Part shown: positions 5,210 through 5,277 of the stretch, in pieces
Numbering within the stretch: the first letter of the stretch is position 1
Layout of the letters: each line of letters begins with the position of its first letter
Assembly (NCBI GenBank): GCA_041497995.1
Contig: JBGQHM010000446.1
Span: 1-5,277 of the forward strand
DNA: 5,277 nucleotides
Direction of reading: 5' to 3'
Origin: DATKMS01 sp041497995
GTDB lineage: Bacteria > Desulfobacterota > Binatia > HRBIN30
The notes under the pieces: generated by a model
Told to the model about the DNA's origin: nothing
Databases searched by the model: none
What the model saw: the letters and a program-made list of their open reading frames with translations, nothing else
Position numbers and translations under genes: made by a program

Positions 5210-5277
5210 GCCTGCGGCGCCTCCGTCGCTGCATCGGCGCCGAGCCGCGTCAAGGCCTGGTCTAGTTGCGCATGGTC
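5206..5277 (-). CDS. C-terminal tail of an unidentified gene (partial, enters from outside the window)
   Basis: The minus strand from 5277 is open for 23 codons and ends in TGA at 5206-5208. The tail reads DHAQLDQALTRLGADAATEA followed by PQA, a short amphipathic helix and an alanine-rich end. The stop overlaps the GTG start of the next gene by four bases (GTGA), the same arrangement as the ATGA overlap at 3421-3424, which supports it being a real reading frame. The fragment is too short to identify. A C-terminal helix of an enzyme such as an aminotransferase would look similar, but that is only a resemblance. Confidence 0.6.
   Translation of the reverse strand, partial: DHAQLDQALTRLGADAATEAPQA
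5220..5224 (-). promoter_or_regulatory. Ribosome binding site for the four-cysteine membrane protein
   Basis: GGAGG on the minus strand lies 10 bases before the GTG at 5209, inside the end of the upstream reading frame. It supports GTG 5209 over the longer overlapping frame that starts at 5234, whose arginine-rich translation is not protein-like. Confidence 0.6.

Noticed and set aside
1..5277. tRNA, rRNA, riboswitch, phage or transposase genes
   Set aside because: On reading both strands I saw no cloverleaf with a CCA-type acceptor, no rRNA-like stretch, no known riboswitch core and no integrase or transposase motifs.

Overview
This is a GC-rich, compactly coded bacterial chromosome segment with no sign of plasmid, phage or transposase genes. 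A lipoprotein c-type cytochrome, an M17 leucyl aminopeptidase and a tetrahydropterin-synthase-family enzyme suggest a free-living Gram-negative bacterium. The two intergenic repeats, a 7-base-period inverted array and a GGGAGGGCGAGG-type palindrome, are of a kind I associate with uncultured soil or water lineages (Planctomycetes/Verrucomicrobia, deltaproteobacteria-like phyla). I cannot fix the phylum from this window.

Layout. Positions 1-765 (minus) hold the first 255 codons of chorismate synthase (aroC), cut by the window edge. Positions 766-1011 are a divergent intergenic region dominated by a large imperfect inverted repeat built from heptamers. Positions 1012-1434 (plus) encode a small four-helix membrane protein that resembles the C-terminal half of CcsA/HemX/YpjD cytochrome c assembly proteins. 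Positions 1435-1650 are a convergent intergenic region carrying a REP-like hairpin.

From 5277 down to 1651 everything is one tight minus-strand gene cluster, in transcription order: the C-terminal tail of an unknown gene; a membrane-anchored four-cysteine protein (GTGA overlap with the tail gene); a gamma-glutamylcyclotransferase-like protein; a 6-pyruvoyltetrahydropterin-synthase-family enzyme; a monoheme cytochrome c lipoprotein (ATGA overlap); and leucyl aminopeptidase pepA. The longest gap is about 60 bases, so co-transcription is likely. The promoter lies outside the window.

The most interesting element is the pterin enzyme. Its zinc histidines are intact, but the catalytic cysteine is absent and a glutamate sits just before the HGH motif. 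That is the pattern of PTPS-III, which replaces dihydroneopterin aldolase (FolB) in folate synthesis in Plasmodium and some bacteria. A second idea is that the cyclotransferase-like protein and the M17 peptidase together form a route for gamma-glutamyl peptide or glutathione breakdown. Both are inferences from sequence motifs and gene order.
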